The translations under genes and the position numbers were made by a program. The notes under the pieces are model-generated. The model saw only the letters and a program-made list of their open reading frames with translations, was not told where the DNA came from and ran no database searches. This document shows, piece after piece, positions 8,286 through 15,250 of a DNA stretch of 46,647 nucleotides (within the stretch, counting starts at the first letter, position 1; every line of letters starts with the position of its first letter). The stretch is from JBCCTX01 sp964468435 (lineage in GTDB: Bacteria > Bacteroidota > Bacteroidia > J057). The stretch lies in the NCBI GenBank assembly GCA_964468435.1, contig CAYXVE010000043.1:1-46647 (forward strand). The letters run 5' to 3'.

Positions 8286-8789
8286 ATGCCAAATATGTTT
8301 TTTAACTTGATAATAAGTTTGTTTATCTATCAGTTTTATACAAGTTTTGAGATGGTTTCACAAGTTCACCCATCCAAAATTCAGGAAACTGAAAAGATAA
8401 TTACCAGCAATGTGTATCAGGACGTAAATCGCTATCGCAAATCAAAAAATCTTAATGCCTTGAAAATAGAAACAGCTTTGAACCGTATCGCCTACAAGCA
8501 TTCATGGAACATGGCCAAAGGTAAAATTCCATTCTCACACGACGGCTTTAAGGATAGAATTGAAGAGGTAAAAAAGTTTTCAAAAGTTCCCTACACCATG
8601 GCAGAAAATCTCTATGCTACCAAACTCAAAAGTGGAGTGGCCAGGATTGCATTGAAAAGCTGGATCGAAAGTCCTGGACATCATCGCAACATGCTGGGCG
8701 ATTGGATCTATACAGGAATAGGTGTCGTACAAAGTGATGATGGAGAGTACTTCATTACACAGGTATTTGTTGGTCGAAAAAAAGATTAG
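8286..8789 (+). CDS. CAP-domain (SCP/PR-1-like) secreted protein
   Basis: A 167-residue protein with a hydrophobic N-terminus (about 4-22) serving as signal or anchor, then one CAP domain. The family cavity residues are visible: His85 (FSHDGF), Glu107 (MAENLY), the SWIESPGHHRNML segment with His132 and His133, and the closing strand YFITQVFVG. Bacterial CAP proteins are extracytoplasmic and mostly of unknown biochemical role. Its stop codon is immediately followed by the GTG start of the YgjP-type metallopeptidase gene, so the two are co-transcribed and probably translationally coupled. Confidence 0.88.
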   Translation: MPNMFFNLIISLFIYQFYTSFEMVSQVHPSKIQETEKIITSNVYQDVNRYRKSKNLNALKIETALNRIAYKHSWNMAKGKIPFSHDGFKDRIEEVKKFSKVPYTMAENLYATKLKSGVARIALKSWIESPGHHRNMLGDWIYTGIGVVQSDDGEYFITQVFVGRKKD

Positions 8790-9512
8790 GTGAAATATCT
8801 GACAATCAATAATGAACGGATTCCAGTACAGGTAAGAAAAGCAAAAGGTAAACGAGTAAGTTTGGGTTTTGCTCAAAATGTACCCAGCTTAGTGATCAAC
8901 GTGCCGGGAGGTAAGGTTACTCCGGAGGTTAAAGCCTTTTTACTTCAAAAACGGAGTTGGATATGGAAGCACTACAGCCGGCTTAAAGTACAGTTTGCAA
9001 GGAGGGAGCATTTTTATGAAAAGATATCGAAGGGGGAAGGGTTGTATTTGGGGGACTGGTATCCGCTCAAAGTGTATAAGGCCAATGCATTTGGGGTAAA
9101 TGTTTCCAGTGAGGAAATCCAACTGTCCTTGAGAAATAATGGGAATCTTACCCTTACAACTGAAACGTTGGCAAAAGCTTACCGCCAGTTAGCCAAAACA
9201 TACCTGATACCCCGTACCTGGGAATGGGCAGATAAAACGGATTCAAAAGTCCAGAAAATCTTTGTCAAAAACCACAGAAGCAAATGGGGTAGTTGCAGCT
9301 CAAAAAGCAATATCAACCTCAACTGGCACCTGATCTTTTTACCTGAATCACTGGTAGATTATCTGATCATACACGAATTGATGCACCTTCGTGAGATGAA
9401 TCATAGTCTGGCATACTGGAACTGGGTCGCAATGTATTATCCCAATTATAAGGCAGCCAATAAGCTACTCAACGAATATAACTGGGTAATTGGGCTGCTG
9501 GAAACAGAATGA
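8790..9512 (+). CDS. YgjP-like metallopeptidase (M48-related, DUF45)
   Basis: A 240-residue predicted zinc metallopeptidase. The signature HELMH is at 195-199, followed by Asn204-His205 and Trp210 (REMNHSLAYW). The family's RSKWGSCS motif is at 163-170. No signal peptide is present, so it should be cytoplasmic. The GTG start at 8790 directly abuts the TAG of the CAP-domain gene, with no intergenic base. Known relatives (E. coli YgjP, type I restriction-linked WLM/YgjP proteins) lack a settled substrate. Confidence 0.88.
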   Translation: MKYLTINNERIPVQVRKAKGKRVSLGFAQNVPSLVINVPGGKVTPEVKAFLLQKRSWIWKHYSRLKVQFARREHFYEKISKGEGLYLGDWYPLKVYKANAFGVNVSSEEIQLSLRNNGNLTLTTETLAKAYRQLAKTYLIPRTWEWADKTDSKVQKIFVKNHRSKWGSCSSKSNINLNWHLIFLPESLVDYLIIHELMHLREMNHSLAYWNWVAMYYPNYKAANKLLNEYNWVIGLLETE

Positions 9513-9641
9513 TGTGATATAAATTCAAGATTTTTGTTAGATGTAAAATTGGTCATAACAGTAAAAAGTATCTAAATATAGGAAGAAGCATTTCAATTTA
9601 TCGACTAATTCTTATATTAAAGCATATCAATCTGTTACAAC

Positions 9642-10793
9642 ATGAACGAAACTACTACACAAATCTCCGGGCCATCGGCAACCTCTATCATGAAACTCGA
9701 CCGATTGGTATCTTTGGACCTCTTCCGGGGACTAACTATGTTTTTGTTATTAGCTGAAGGAGCGGGCCTATATGAGGCTTTTGACATTTTCTTGCCAGAG
9801 GGCACTTTTGGCCACGGAATTGTACGCCAGTTTCATCACCATCCCTGGAATGGTCTTAGGTTCTGGGATCTGATCCAGCCTTTTTTCATGTTTATTGTCG
9901 GCGTGGCGATGTGGTTTTCTGTTCATAAGCGCATAGCACGAGGGGACTCCTGGAGAGGAATTTCCTTGCATATTTATCGTCGCTGTCTCATCCTGCTGGC
10001 TTTTGGGGTTACCCTCCACATTGGTTACAACAATAAGCTGGTTTGGGAATTGTGGAACGTACTTTCACAATTATCGGTAACGATACTGATCGCCTTTCTG
10101 ATCATGCGTATGCCCATACGCACGCAGTTGGTTATCTCATTTGGACTGATTCTTCTCACTGAATTACTATATCGCTACACCAACATTCCCGGTTATGACC
10201 AACCCTTTGTTAAAGATTACAATTTCGGCTCTTACATGGATATGGTATTGATGGGTAAGATTAATCCTGGTGGAGGATGGGTGGCGATCAACTGTATCCC
10301 TACAACGGCTCATACAATCTGGGGGGTTCTCGCGGGAAGTCTGCTGGCTCATGGAGCCAAGCTTTCCCGTGAAAAGATCCGTTTATTGCTCATCGCAGGG
10401 GCGATAGGACTCGTAGTTGGATATGGATTGGACTGGACTGGGATCACTCCCATCATTAAGCGGATCTGTACTAGTTCCTTTGTAATCGTATCTGGAGGAT
10501 GGTGTCTGATTGCACTGGCACTTACCTACTGGCTCATTGACGTAAGGAATCTCAAAAAGGGATATGGTTTATTTCTGATCGTGGGTATGAATCCTATTTT
10601 CGTGTATGTATTTATGGAAACTATTGGAAAGCAGTGGTTCAATGATTTCTACTATATCTTTATTCGGGATAGCCTGGGAGCATGGGGGGTGGGAGATGGC
10701 ATTGTGGCAGTACTCTCTGCAGCCATAACGCTTGCCTGGGTTTGCTACTTGGCCTATTGGTTGTATGGTAAGAAGATATTTATTAAGGTATAG
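9642..10793 (+). CDS. DUF5009/heparan-alpha-glucosaminide N-acetyltransferase-like membrane protein
   Basis: A 383-residue integral membrane protein with about 10-11 hydrophobic segments. The diagnostic N-terminal motif RLVSLDLFRGLTMFLLLAEG is that of the HGSNAT/NagX/DUF5009 acyltransferase family, and GMNPIFVYVF near the end is also typical. Family members transfer acetyl groups across the membrane to amino sugars, or act beside N-acetylglucosamine catabolism. Here no sugar gene is adjacent, so the substrate is open. The ATG at 9642 is used; Met17 (MKLDRLVSL) is an alternative start. It is monocistronic, with 129 bases upstream and 97 downstream. Confidence 0.85.
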   Translation: MNETTTQISGPSATSIMKLDRLVSLDLFRGLTMFLLLAEGAGLYEAFDIFLPEGTFGHGIVRQFHHHPWNGLRFWDLIQPFFMFIVGVAMWFSVHKRIARGDSWRGISLHIYRRCLILLAFGVTLHIGYNNKLVWELWNVLSQLSVTILIAFLIMRMPIRTQLVISFGLILLTELLYRYTNIPGYDQPFVKDYNFGSYMDMVLMGKINPGGGWVAINCIPTTAHTIWGVLAGSLLAHGAKLSREKIRLLLIAGAIGLVVGYGLDWTGITPIIKRICTSSFVIVSGGWCLIALALTYWLIDVRNLKKGYGLFLIVGMNPIFVYVFMETIGKQWFNDFYYIFIRDSLGAWGVGDGIVAVLSAAITLAWVCYLAYWLYGKKIFIKV

Positions 10794-10890
10794 CTTGCCA
10801 GCGATAGCTGATAGATTGTAGGATGAGTGAATACCCAGGGGTTTGTTGAGTTTCTACAATCAACTGCTTACTTTCCACAAACTATTACTG

Positions 10891-11271
10891 CTATCCCGAA
10901 CACTTGGATTTCCTGAATTGCATGGATATAGCTGCTAGAAGTTCTGCTTCCTCAAAGGGTTTCACAAGATAGTCATCAGCGCCAAGTTGTAACCCTGCCT
11001 GAAGGTCTCTTTTTTCAGATTTGGCGGTAAGAAAAATAAAGGGAATTTTGGCCGTCTCTGGACGAGCTTTGATTTCCTGTAATACTTCAAACCCATCCAT
11101 TTGAGGCATAGCTACATCACACAGGATCAGATCCGGATTATTATTTTGTGCAAGTACCAATCCCGCTTCACCGCTCTCAGAGGCCAGTACGCAATAACCG
11201 GATAATTCAAGTATCTCAATGACATTGTCTCTTATTTCCCAGTGGTCTTCTATGATCAGTATAGTTTTCAT
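10891..11271 (-). CDS. Single-domain response regulator (REC)
   Basis: A 126-residue CheY-like receiver with no output domain. The acidic pair is Glu8-Asp9, the phosphorylation site is Asp52 (LILCDVAMPQMDG), and Thr82 and Lys104 (FLTAK, VKPF) complete the active site. It overlaps the kinase gene by four bases (ATGA at 11268-11271), so the two are translationally coupled and should work together. With no DNA-binding or enzyme domain it would act by protein contact or as a phosphorelay intermediate. See the kinase entry for why direct phosphorylation by that partner is doubtful. Confidence 0.93.
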   Translation of the reverse strand: MKTILIIEDHWEIRDNVIEILELSGYCVLASESGEAGLVLAQNNNPDLILCDVAMPQMDGFEVLQEIKARPETAKIPFIFLTAKSEKRDLQAGLQLGADDYLVKPFEEAELLAAISMQFRKSKCSG

Positions 11272-12239
11272 GAGATAGTTTTATTAAGGTTTTGGGGTAA
11301 ATCGATGAAGAAAGTTGTGCCTTGATTTGCGACACGCGTAAATGAAATACTTCCTCCCATGAGTTCTATATAGCGTTTGACAATATTAAGCCCCAGACCT
11401 GTACCCTGAATATTAGAAGTATTATGAGCACGGAAGAAACGGGTAAACAAATGTGGCTGATCTTCTTCAGGAATTCCTATGCCCTGGTCTTGGACTTCAA
11501 TGGTTGACGTAGTCGCTTTGAGAGGGGGGTATATGTAAATCTGCTTATTTTCAGGAGCGTATGTTATCGCATTGGAAATCAGATTATGCAAGACATTGCG
11601 TAGCATTTTAGCATCCTGGTAGATAGCAGAATGGTTTCCTTTGTGTACATATTTGATTTCCTGACCTGCTTTCACCTGCGTTTGCATTTCTTCCATGACA
11701 TTATTGGTGAACTGCGTAATGATAATCTCTTCAGGTACAGCTTGTTTCAGACCTACATCCAGTTTGCTGAGCGAAAGAAAAGCGTTGAGCATATTGGTAA
11801 GATGACGCGCATTGGTACGTATGCGATCTATGTGTTTTTCGACCCTTTCTTCAATCTTCACCCTATGGCTAATATCTACCACCTGGGTGATTATATACTC
11901 TGTACCTTCTGTGTTCAGAGGACTCAGACTGATCTCAACCAGCAATAGGACTCCTGATTTTTTCTTTGCTTTCATCCTCAATCCTCTCCCAATAGGCCCT
12001 GGGACAGGATTATTAAAATTTTTTTCGATTAGCGCGTAATGTTTTTGATTAAAATCTTCCGGAATAATCTTGTCGACAGAGCAGTTGATAAGTTCCTCAG
12101 GCTCATATTCCATCATTTCAGAAGCATGAGGATTGAGCACTACTATATTCCCTTCGCAGTTGATAATCATCACACCTTCCACACAGTGATTGAAAATCAT
12201 GTGGTAGCATGGCTCAGTATGTGTATTCCTGGGAAGCAT
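11268..12239 (-). CDS. PAS-domain histidine kinase lacking the phosphoacceptor helix
   Basis: A 323-residue soluble sensor kinase. A PAS domain spans about 10-125 (motifs EGVMIIN, NPHASEMMEYEPEEL). The ATPase domain is complete: N-box RNVLHNLISNA with Asn223, G1 DQGIGIP from 251, the FTRFFRAH F-box, and G2 GTGLGLNIVK from 279. Between the PAS end (DISHRVKIEERV) and the second dimerisation helix (EKHIDRIRTNARHLTNMLN, FLSLSKLD) the H-box is absent. No HE-X-X-X-P-like sequence occurs, and about 40-50 residues that relatives carry here are missing without a frame break. It could bind ATP but has no normal site to autophosphorylate. It precedes and overlaps the response regulator. Confidence 0.85.
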   Translation of the reverse strand: MLPRNTHTEPCYHMIFNHCVEGVMIINCEGNIVVLNPHASEMMEYEPEELINCSVDKIIPEDFNQKHYALIEKNFNNPVPGPIGRGLRMKAKKKSGVLLLVEISLSPLNTEGTEYIITQVVDISHRVKIEERVEKHIDRIRTNARHLTNMLNAFLSLSKLDVGLKQAVPEEIIITQFTNNVMEEMQTQVKAGQEIKYVHKGNHSAIYQDAKMLRNVLHNLISNAITYAPENKQIYIYPPLKATTSTIEVQDQGIGIPEEDQPHLFTRFFRAHNTSNIQGTGLGLNIVKRYIELMGGSISFTRVANQGTTFFIDLPQNLNKTIS

Positions 12240-12403
12240 AAATAGTTATTGTAAATAAAAATTACATTCTCATGATATGAAAAGCAAATAAACCTATAAA
12301 TCAATTACGCTGGATTATAATATGTGACTTTGTCAATGGATTTTGCACATTATTTTTAGCCATGAGTTAGCCCACAGTTAATGAGACCATCAGGAACTTT
12401 TAA

Positions 12404-12681
12404 ATGGAGTGTGATGTATTTACGCTAAATCTGGAATTGAAAACCTTCCAACAACTTGTTGATGGGATGGATATTCATGTCCCAATACTGGTCATGTTCG
12501 CCTCCGGTTTTACACATCATAAGCTAAGAATTTATGATGTCCGAGGACAGGTGCTTGCTGATAGAGAAATACGGGTATATAGCGATGAGGAGGAATATTT
12601 TTCCTTAACAAGAAAGGGGATATATGTATATCAGGTTATGGTGAATGGAGACATGTAAGCAAAAAGATTGTGATAAAGTAG
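12404..12681 (+). pseudogene. Frameshifted type IX secretion C-terminal sorting-domain remnant
   Basis: The open part (12404-12658) ends LRIYDVRGQVL...EEYFSLTRKGIYVYQVMVNGD and then stops. A one-base shift at 12653-12655 restores VSKKIVIK and a stop at 12679-12681, which is exactly how Por/T9SS sorting domains end. The preceding strands (KLRIYDVRGQVLADREI, KGIYVYQVMVNG) are standard for the domain. No signal peptide or cargo domain is attached. It is either a relic of a large secreted protein or, less likely, a sequencing error at the 3' end of a short one. It converges on the VIT gene with one base between the stops. Confidence 0.65.
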
Positions 12682-12682
12682 G

Positions 12683-13420
12683 TTACATAACTATTTTTTC
12701 CAGGAGATCTCCTACTAAATAAGCAACAAGAGCAGCTGCACTACCCAGGGCAAGTGTCTCAAATATACTTCTCCAGTGTGAAGTCTTAGTAGCATAGGAC
12801 TTTAACCATCCTATGAAGATAAACCCTAATGAGGTAAGAATTGAGGAAATGGTAAATAATCCCCAGTCATCCATTTGGGGCCCCCACTCAAATAAATATG
12901 CAAAAAGTGGGATCAATCCTATCATCACAAATGATATAAAAGTCATCAGGCCTACCAAAAATGGCGCCCGAGTGTCTGGAATCATCTCAAGTTCTTCTTT
13001 CATCATGACGTCAACCCATCTGTCTCTATTCGAAGTGATCACGTTCACTACTTGCTCCAGTAAATCCCCCTCAAATCCCTTATTCCTATATATGTCCCGG
13101 ATCTCTTCACGTTCTATATCAGGGACCGTTTCGACTTCATCGTATTCTATCTGCCTATGTTTGAGGTAATTTTGTTTCTCAGACCGAGCTGAGAGGAATG
13201 CTCCGATAGACATGGAAAATCCATCTGCCAGGAGGTTGGCAAAACCTAAGATAAGAACAACCGGCATGGAAAGTCCCGCACCAGCAGAGCCTGCTACCAC
13301 TGCAAATGTCGTTACCAATCCATCAATACCTCCATATACAAATTCGCCTAAATAATTCTGAAATCTGACAGTTTGATGTCTTTTACTTTCGTCGTGTGCC
13401 GGATTGATTGTACTCTTCAT
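12683..13420 (-). CDS. VIT1/CCC1 family transporter (iron/manganese)
   Basis: A 245-residue inner-membrane protein of the vacuolar iron transporter family. The first helices carry FVYGGIDGLVTTFAVVAG and LLADGFSMSIGAFLSARSE. A charged cytoplasmic metal-binding helical hairpin lies at about 75-130 (EVETVPDIEREEIRDIY, Glu-rich). Three further membrane segments end at LVGDLLEKIVM. Family members export or sequester Fe2+ or Mn2+. It lies 79 bases downstream of a His-rich coiled-coil gene on the same strand, which could be a functional partner. Confidence 0.9.
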   Translation of the reverse strand: MKSTINPAHDESKRHQTVRFQNYLGEFVYGGIDGLVTTFAVVAGSAGAGLSMPVVLILGFANLLADGFSMSIGAFLSARSEKQNYLKHRQIEYDEVETVPDIEREEIRDIYRNKGFEGDLLEQVVNVITSNRDRWVDVMMKEELEMIPDTRAPFLVGLMTFISFVMIGLIPLFAYLFEWGPQMDDWGLFTISSILTSLGFIFIGWLKSYATKTSHWRSIFETLALGSAAALVAYLVGDLLEKIVM

Positions 13421-13499
13421 ATATCGCGCTATAGGATTGTCTTTTGGAGTTAAAGGTATGTAAGATAAACCTCAATAACAGACAACCCTCATATCGTGT

Positions 13500-13946
13500 T
13501 TATTGATCGAATTTATATCCTTGTTCACTGGCTTTCTTATCCACACAATTGTTGTCCATGATAAATTTCAACCCATTCATCGTAGACAAGATACTCTTGT
13601 GACAGTTTTTCATCTGTTCATGAGCTTTTTTGTATTTCTCATGCTTCTCTGCTTCCACCTGATGATATGCGATCACCCTCATGTCTGTATCTTCCTCCTG
13701 GTTCTGCTGTAAGTGGGCTTCATGTTTTTGCAAAAGAGCTTGTTGTTTTTGAATAGCCTGTCGGTGCTGTTCGTACAGCTCAATATAGGTCAGCAAACGA
13801 TCTTGCATTTCCTTTAGGGTCTCACGGGCTTCATTGATTTCCTGATCCCATTCCTCGATATTTTTAAGCCACAATGAATTTTCTGATTCCCAGCGAATGT
13901 GATCGCAGTGCATATTTTCATGGTTCATTTGGGAAGTGTTGCGCAT
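13500..13946 (-). CDS. His-rich coiled-coil protein, function unknown
   Basis: About 148 residues from the ATG at 13946 (MRNTSQMNHENMH); Met at 13928 is another possible start. An ATG at 14036 would add 30 residues from AT-rich DNA that looks like promoter. The protein is almost wholly helical and charged: long heptad-like stretches (EINEARETLKEMQDRLLTYI, QAIQKQQALLQKHEAHLQQ) and many His and Met, with Cys in HCDH, KNCHKS and NNCVDK. No membrane segment or signal is present. It is followed by the VIT/CCC1 metal transporter on the same strand, so a metal-related cytosolic role is an inference worth testing. I do not recognise the family. Confidence 0.65.
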   Translation of the reverse strand: MRNTSQMNHENMHCDHIRWESENSLWLKNIEEWDQEINEARETLKEMQDRLLTYIELYEQHRQAIQKQQALLQKHEAHLQQNQEEDTDMRVIAYHQVEAEKHEKYKKAHEQMKNCHKSILSTMNGLKFIMDNNCVDKKASEQGYKFDQ

Positions 13947-14265
13947 GATTTTGTAATGTTTTGAGTTGATAGTATGATAAAATATAAAAATGCTTGTGCG
14001 TGATGATACCTTTAATATTTTGAGGTTATTATACATATATTACTTAATAAAGCTGAAAAATTCAATTTTTTGATAATTAAAATTTCTTGCCACGAGTGAT
14101 TAAAGTCATTGTAAATAAGCATGTCTCAATCAGGATTGGCCGGCTGATTAATCTCATCTGGATGAATGATATTTTATATTGATTAGATGGATTTTATAAT
14201 CCTTTTTTAGTAGATTAAATTGACAATAATATGTAGATCCTCCAGGATCATTAAAGAAAATCGCA
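13947..14265. other. AT-rich divergent intergenic region
   Basis: Three hundred and nineteen AT-rich bases between the divergent coiled-coil and zf-TFIIB genes. It must hold promoters for both, but I see no full TTTG/TAnnTTTG pair. The only clear element is the dyad at 14236-14249. No RNA gene or further coding stretch is seen. Confidence 0.5.
14236..14249. promoter_or_regulatory. 14-base dyad before the zf-TFIIB gene
   Basis: GATCCT-CC-AGGATC has perfect 6-base arms and ends 16 bases before the ATG at 14266. The 2-base centre is too tight for a good RNA hairpin, so a protein-binding operator near the start is the more likely reading. Confidence 0.35.
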
Positions 14266-14709
14266 ATGGATAAACTGACTTGTCCTATTGACCATCAGCC
14301 CTTGATATTCAAACGTTTTGAAGGAGATGTAAATGTCTGGACATGTCCAGCTTGCGAAGGTATCTGGCTCAATAGAGAACAGCTCGAAGCGATTGAAGAG
14401 ATATTCGAACACAACCATGACAAGTTGCTACAGGTTCCTCAGGAACAGCTTGCTGACTTGTATGAAATGGCAATACAGAAACAACGACCAATTGTTAATT
14501 GCCCCGGTTGTAATATTGAAATGGAACGTAAAGAATATGGATATTGCTCTGCAGTCATGATCGATATATGTTCCTATTGTGGAGGTATATGGATGGATAA
14601 AGGAGAAATGGAAGCACTGGAAGTTTTTTATGAACATGCCCGGGTTTCTGCCAGAGACCGCAAACCCTGGCTCATCAAGGGACTTAAAGATGTGATTCTC
14701 GGTCTTTAA
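14266..14709 (+). CDS. Double zf-TFIIB domain protein
   Basis: A 147-residue cytosolic protein with two zf-TFIIB modules. The second is complete: Cys79 and Cys82 (CPGC), then Cys102 and Cys105 (CSYCGGIWMDKGE). The first has Cys27 and Cys30 (CPACEGIWLNREQ), but its leading knuckle reads CPIDH, so Asp9 or His10 must replace the usual fourth Cys. Family members are small zinc proteins of unknown role, often linked to stress genes. It is followed 71 bases later by a DUF2267 protein, suggesting one transcription unit. Confidence 0.85.
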   Translation: MDKLTCPIDHQPLIFKRFEGDVNVWTCPACEGIWLNREQLEAIEEIFEHNHDKLLQVPQEQLADLYEMAIQKQRPIVNCPGCNIEMERKEYGYCSAVMIDICSYCGGIWMDKGEMEALEVFYEHARVSARDRKPWLIKGLKDVILGL

Positions 14710-14780
14710 TAATATAATGCCACAATAACTGACAATGGGACGAACCTATTTGGCAATGTTAACATGAAAATATTTACACT

Positions 14781-15221
14781 ATGCAACTCAACTTTGGAAT
14801 ACACGAACAAGAAGGAAATGCAATAGTCAAAGAGTTGGCAGGAGAACTCGGTGATATCAAAGACCTGGACCGGGCTAGAATGGTTTTATATTCAGTCCTA
14901 TCGGCCATTCGTAGGCGTCTGGGTTTTGACCGTGCCAAACATTTCATGGATCATTTACCAAAGACTTTACAAACCATATATGTCAGCGGTTGGCAGGTAG
15001 AAAAAGAATTGCCAGAAGATCTATCAAGTATGGACGACTTTATCATGGAAGTGAAAAAGTCGGGAACTTATCTCTCAGATTTTGTGGAAGTGGATAATGC
15101 CATACATGCAACGCATTCCGTGTTCAAGGTCATCAGAAAGCACACGAGCGAAAAAGACCTCAACGCCATACTGGAATTGCTACCCAGGGACATGTCAGAA
15201 TGCCTCGAGGATTTAGTGTAA
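14781..15221 (+). CDS. DUF2267 domain protein
   Basis: A 146-residue helical, acidic, soluble protein. The core LDRARMVLYSVLSAIRRRLG, followed by AKHFMDHLPKTLQTIYVSGW, matches the DUF2267 pattern of a helical repeat with a conserved LP...(Y/F)..GW turn. A second copy of the repeat appears degenerate (AIHATHSVFKVIRKHTS ... ILELLPRDMSECL). Biochemical function is not established for the family, which is often found near stress and metal-homeostasis genes, as here near zf-TFIIB and VIT genes. It converges on the DUF5117 protease with a hairpin between. Confidence 0.82.
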   Translation: MQLNFGIHEQEGNAIVKELAGELGDIKDLDRARMVLYSVLSAIRRRLGFDRAKHFMDHLPKTLQTIYVSGWQVEKELPEDLSSMDDFIMEVKKSGTYLSDFVEVDNAIHATHSVFKVIRKHTSEKDLNAILELLPRDMSECLEDLV

Positions 15222-15241
15222 GACCAGGGCATACCCTGGTC
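15222..15241. terminator. Hairpin between convergent genes
   Basis: GACCAGGG-CATA-CCCTGGTC, a perfect 8-bp GC-rich stem with a 4-base loop, begins right after the DUF2267 stop and ends 9 bases before the stop of the convergent protease gene. T-tracts are poor on both sides, but position and stability fit a bidirectional terminator. Confidence 0.6.
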
Positions 15242-15250
15242 CCAATAACA

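Noticed and set aside
11820..11870. Kinase H-box loss as a simple frameshift artefact.
   Set aside because: The reading frame stays open and meaningful on both sides of the seam, so a one- or two-base error cannot explain it; only an in-frame deletion, natural or in assembly, can.
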